Source: Loktanella sp. (GTDB lineage Bacteria > Pseudomonadota > Alphaproteobacteria > Rhodobacterales > Rhodobacteraceae). From it: DNA of 9,458 nucleotides. The stretch's first letter is position 1. The number at the start of each line of letters is the position of its first letter. The stretch spans positions 1 through 9,458 of the forward strand of contig PUNR01000301.1 in assembly GCA_003551805.1 (NCBI GenBank), written 5' to 3'. The translations under genes and the position numbers were made by a program. The notes beneath the pieces are model-generated. The model searched no databases, had not been told where the DNA came from, and saw only the letters and a program-made list of their open reading frames with translations. This document shows, one piece after another, positions 6,663 through 9,458 of the stretch.

Positions 6663-8074
6663 CGCCAGCTGGTAAAGCCAAAGCTTTCGTAGTCACGGAC
6701 ATAGGCGTCGCGGGCGGCAGCCTCTATCAGTGGATCATAGATCGCTGCCAGTCTGTCGGCATATTTATGGCGAATAACGGGAACATCAGGGGCGTTTAAA
6801 ACGCCAACCTGTCTGGCGAGCGCAGGAAGATCGGTGGCCATATCTTCCTCTCGCACGATCAGGTCAGGTACGGCGACCTGCGCCATGCCTTGCAAAATCA
6901 CCTGCTGGCTAGCCCATGATGCATCAACCCTGATCCCCGTCTGCCCCGCCAGATTATTGCGCAGAAATTGCAGAAACGCGTAAAACGCCTCTGCGTGGGC
7001 GGTATCGTCGTAATCATCGGGGCTATTCAATCCGGCGGGGATTGGCAGCTTGTGCACCTTGCACAAGGTATCGCGCAATTGTGGGAAACTGCCGGGGCCG
7101 CTGCTAAGAATCCGGTCACAAAAGACGACATGCGCACGAGCCACAGGGTGGCGCAGCACTGCAAAACGGCGGAACACGGGTTTATCACGCTGCCAGTTCC
7201 GCAGAGTTTTCTGCGTAAATCCTGTAACTGGATCGGCCTGATCCAGTGCTTTCAGCCATGCCGTCACAGCCTTGTCCGGACCGGACCGTAGCGGCATGTA
7301 AACCAAGCCAGTTTTCGCGGCAGCGACGAAAGCGGGCACACCGGGGCCTTTGCGGGGCTCGAAATCAGGGGTGCGCCCCAGATCAAAGCGATCCAGATTG
7401 CGCAGCGCCTCATGCATGTCGTCGGGATTTGCAACTTTGTCAGCCACAGGTTCCGGATTTTGCTTTTTCAGCTTTTTATCCAGATTTGTCAGGCGCGAAG
7501 GAACATCAAGAAACGCCGCAAGCCCATTCAACACGTCTACGTCGTGCAGATCGTCGTAGCCGATGTAAAACCCCGTCTGTCCCGACTTTTGTAACCGCTG
7601 CAACAGCATCAGCTGATAATCCTGTGTGGCTTGCAGATGGTCATGAAACTCTGCCGCATCAAAGGTGATCCGGTGCTTTTTGGCATGGGTCGCGTTCGTC
7701 AGTTTCCACTGCCCTGTCGCCCGCGCAATTTTCAGGCTGACATAGGCGTCTAGCGGATTGCGCGTCAGAATGATTTTCGCGCAGCGCGTATCGGCAAGGC
7801 AGAAATCAAGCACGCGCGGGTCGTGATCGTGGAAAAACCGAAAACCGCCTAGGCCCGCCACATTCCTTATTGCGTCAAGCAGGATCGAGGGTTCTGCCTC
7901 TCTTTGGTCGAGCGTGATCGCGAAAGGAAGGTCGATCTGGGGATAACCGACAAAAGCGGGGTTGAACGCCTCGCCAAAACAGGTGACGCCATCCAATGCG
8001 TTAAGGTTGGATTCAAGAAAGTTCGAACCCGTCCGCATGTCAGCCAGCACAATGAAATAGTCAAATTTGGTCAT
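6659..8074 (-). CDS. Tandem-domain sulfotransferase-like protein
   Basis: A 471-residue protein that looks like two sulfotransferase folds in one chain. The N-terminal half (about 1-215) has a PAPS-binding 5'-phosphosulfate loop with RTGSNFL (14-20) and a 3'-phosphate motif, ILTRNPLDAYVS (102-113), with Arg105 and Ser113, resembling the Stf0/NodH-type group. The C-terminal half (about 245-471) resembles eukaryotic-type carbohydrate sulfotransferases (Sulfotransfer_2): RHPVARAH (308-315), a DASWASQQ segment (384-391) where that family has HWxPQ, and a C terminus ending YESFGF (462-467). Its own 5' loop near 255-270 is degraded. The expected role is sulfate transfer from PAPS to a glycan or lipid, perhaps with the second half binding substrate. 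It overlaps the upstream glycosyltransferase gene by ATGA (8071-8074), implying coupling and a shared pathway. The acceptor is unknown; related proteins are sometimes labelled NodH, but no Nod-factor role is implied. Confidence 0.8.
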   Translation of the reverse strand: MTKFDYFIVLADMRTGSNFLESNLNALDGVTCFGEAFNPAFVGYPQIDLPFAITLDQREAEPSILLDAIRNVAGLGGFRFFHDHDPRVLDFCLADTRCAKIILTRNPLDAYVSLKIARATGQWKLTNATHAKKHRITFDAAEFHDHLQATQDYQLMLLQRLQKSGQTGFYIGYDDLHDVDVLNGLAAFLDVPSRLTNLDKKLKKQNPEPVADKVANPDDMHEALRNLDRFDLGRTPDFEPRKGPGVPAFVAAAKTGLVYMPLRSGPDKAVTAWLKALDQADPVTGFTQKTLRNWQRDKPVFRRFAVLRHPVARAHVVFCDRILSSGPGSFPQLRDTLCKVHKLPIPAGLNSPDDYDDTAHAEAFYAFLQFLRNNLAGQTGIRVDASWASQQVILQGMAQVAVPDLIVREEDMATDLPALARQVGVLNAPDVPVIRHKYADRLAAIYDPLIEAAARDAYVRDYESFGFTSWR

Positions 8075-9458
8075 TTTGTTCCGACAATATAGGGTTTGGT
8101 CAGGCGTGGTTTACGCGGCTTCATCGGTTGATTTTCCGAAAAATCGCCCGTCAGATAGGGGTGCATCCCTTGGTTTTTCAGGTCCTGCAAAAATTGCGCA
8201 AATCCATCAAGGTTGACCATCGGTGGTGGCTTTTGCAGGCTGTTCGCCCTGTGACCGGCCATATCATCAACAATGCTTTGCAAGACATCTACCGGAGATT
8301 CCAGAAATTCCGCCAGCGTCATGATCCGCCGCCGCGACCGCGCGTCAGGCCCGCGTAGCGTTTCAAGCAGCTTGCTTTCAATCTGCTGCAGACGTGCGGC
8401 TTCAGACCGGACCTCGCTGGCGGACTTACCTGACAGGAACAACGGAACGGCCCATGCGCCGCTGACAACCCAGACGCTGGCCTGTAAATCCTTTGAAAGT
8501 ATCCAGCGGATTTGCTGGGTATCCGCAGGGCCGAACAGAAATGCCTGCCGCTGATCCCGCCCGTTCCAAACCAGATTGGTCAGAAACATCTTGGCGTTGT
8601 AATCTCGCAACCGTGGTTGGTCTGACAGGCCACCACGATAATAGGCGCCACCGCCTGCAAAATGTGCCCGGTTCGGTGCGAATAAATGGCCGTGCACAAT
8701 CCGCCCGGTTTGCTGACCCAGCCAGTCGGCAAAACCCGGTATGATGCAGTCGAACCCCTGCAAAACGGTGTAAGGCACCGCGGTAACGCCGTTTTCAGAG
8801 TCGAGGAATGTAAAGCGGCTTTGCATGTAAAGCCCTTTACGGCCGTTCGTGCGTCGATCTACCGCTTGGGCAAAGATGCGGTCTATCGTCCCGCTGTTGG
8901 GTTCTTGCATCGCCAGCGCAGGGTCAGGCTTTCGCGGGAATGTGGCGAACAGGCCATCTGCTCTTGGCCAGATCTTGCGCGCGACAAAGCAACCGGAACG
9001 CGACAAAAGCTCTGCGTGGTCATCGTAAAATATGTGTGGTTTGCCTTGGTAATCAAACTTTGCCAGCGTCAGTGACCGGCTTTCGATCTTGCGGGCATGA
9101 CGGCGCGCAAGGCTTTGATAGTAACATTCATCGGGTATCCAGACCCGTTTGAAATAGCTGTCAAATTCAGCGCGGCGCGGGTCTTCCAGAATGGCCGTCA
9201 GCGTTTTGCGCGTCAGACACCACCATTGCGACCCTAGATGGGGCACAAGATCACTTGGCAAGCGCCGCTTGAGTTTCAGCAAGCGTTGCAGGTAGACAAA
9301 GCTGTCAAACAGAACCCTTTGCCGTTTCCACGAAAACGGAAATCGCAGGGTAAAGCGTTCGCGATCCAGACCGCCGACAGTCCATGACACATCGGCTGTT
9401 GTGACGCTTTCAATGAAATCGGTGTCTGGGCGGGCATCAAGATAGGCCTTCAATTCAG
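8071..9458 (-). CDS. GT14-type glycosyltransferase with extra C-terminal domain (5' end missing)
   Basis: A partial gene: the frame stays open to the window edge, and the first residues (about KAYLDARPDTDFIES) match the interior of GT14 'branch' enzymes (core-2 GlcNAc- and xylosyltransferases), so the N-terminal nucleotide-sugar region lies outside. Counting from the Leu codon at 9453, GT14 features are GSQWWCLTR (74-82) and WIPDECYYQSL (105-115), whose acidic residue aligns with the catalytic Glu region. The IFYDDH segment (141-146) closes this domain. Residues from about 160 to 460 form a further region, probably the one annotated DUF5928 in Rhodobacteraceae (from memory, not checked). It has an aromatic/Gly-rich block (229-275), FLFGPAD (305-311) and a charged tail. 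It has no membrane helix in the visible part. The stop overlaps the sulfotransferase start. The internal TTG at 9453 is not the true start. Sugar and acceptor are unknown. Confidence 0.82.
   Translation of the reverse strand, partial: ELKAYLDARPDTDFIESVTTADVSWTVGGLDRERFTLRFPFSWKRQRVLFDSFVYLQRLLKLKRRLPSDLVPHLGSQWWCLTRKTLTAILEDPRRAEFDSYFKRVWIPDECYYQSLARRHARKIESRSLTLAKFDYQGKPHIFYDDHAELLSRSGCFVARKIWPRADGLFATFPRKPDPALAMQEPNSGTIDRIFAQAVDRRTNGRKGLYMQSRFTFLDSENGVTAVPYTVLQGFDCIIPGFADWLGQQTGRIVHGHLFAPNRAHFAGGGAYYRGGLSDQPRLRDYNAKMFLTNLVWNGRDQRQAFLFGPADTQQIRWILSKDLQASVWVVSGAWAVPLFLSGKSASEVRSEAARLQQIESKLLETLRGPDARSRRRIMTLAEFLESPVDVLQSIVDDMAGHRANSLQKPPPMVNLDGFAQFLQDLKNQGMHPYLTGDFSENQPMKPRKPRLTKPYIVGTK

Noticed and set aside
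1..9458. tRNA or rRNA genes, insertion sequences, CRISPR arrays, phage or toxin-antitoxin genes
   Set aside because: Reading both strands showed no tRNA-like cloverleaf, transposase, terminal repeats or repeat-spacer pattern.

Overview
The window looks like a chromosomal segment of an alphaproteobacterium, most likely of the Rhodobacteraceae/Roseobacter group. The reasons are the gene order (RNase D, then kdsD-lptC-lptA-lptB, then hpf-ptsN with no rpoN between), the sequence character of the proteins, the moderately high GC, and the pairing of a GT14-type glycosyltransferase with a sulfotransferase-like protein. The genus cannot be fixed from this sequence.

Layout: positions 1-189 hold no convincing gene. 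From 190 to 1845 lies a membrane-anchored GGDEF-EAL protein for cyclic-di-GMP turnover, with a variant GGDEF motif (DGDEF) and an EAL domain whose catalytic residues all appear present. From 1900 to 5356 runs a tight plus-strand cluster of RNase D, arabinose-5-phosphate isomerase (kdsD) and the LPS-transport genes lptC, lptA and lptB. Stop/start overlaps or very short gaps suggest one transcript. A perfect extended -10 sequence inside the 3' end of the GGDEF-EAL gene may serve it. KdsD supplies the first committed precursor of Kdo, and LptB, LptC and LptA are parts of the machine that moves finished LPS from the inner to the outer membrane. The cluster therefore joins LPS core synthesis and export.

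A 238-base gap (5357-5594) follows, where rpoN sits in many Proteobacteria. It holds no gene, but has a consensus -35 box, two perfect inverted repeats and a paired TTAA element that resembles a CtrA site. Next come hpf (long-form ribosome hibernation factor) and ptsN (EIIA-Ntr), two stress/nutrient-status regulators.

From 6659 to the window edge two minus-strand genes run toward ptsN. The upstream one (8071-9458, 5' end outside the window) is a GT14-type glycosyltransferase with a large uncharacterised C-terminal region. The downstream one (6659-8074) overlaps it by an ATGA and appears to be two sulfotransferase-like domains in one chain, the second with a degraded cofactor motif. Together they suggest a pathway that builds and sulfates an unknown surface glycan, and this is the least understood part of the window. 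ptsN and the sulfotransferase gene converge and share a CTAG that provides both stop codons.
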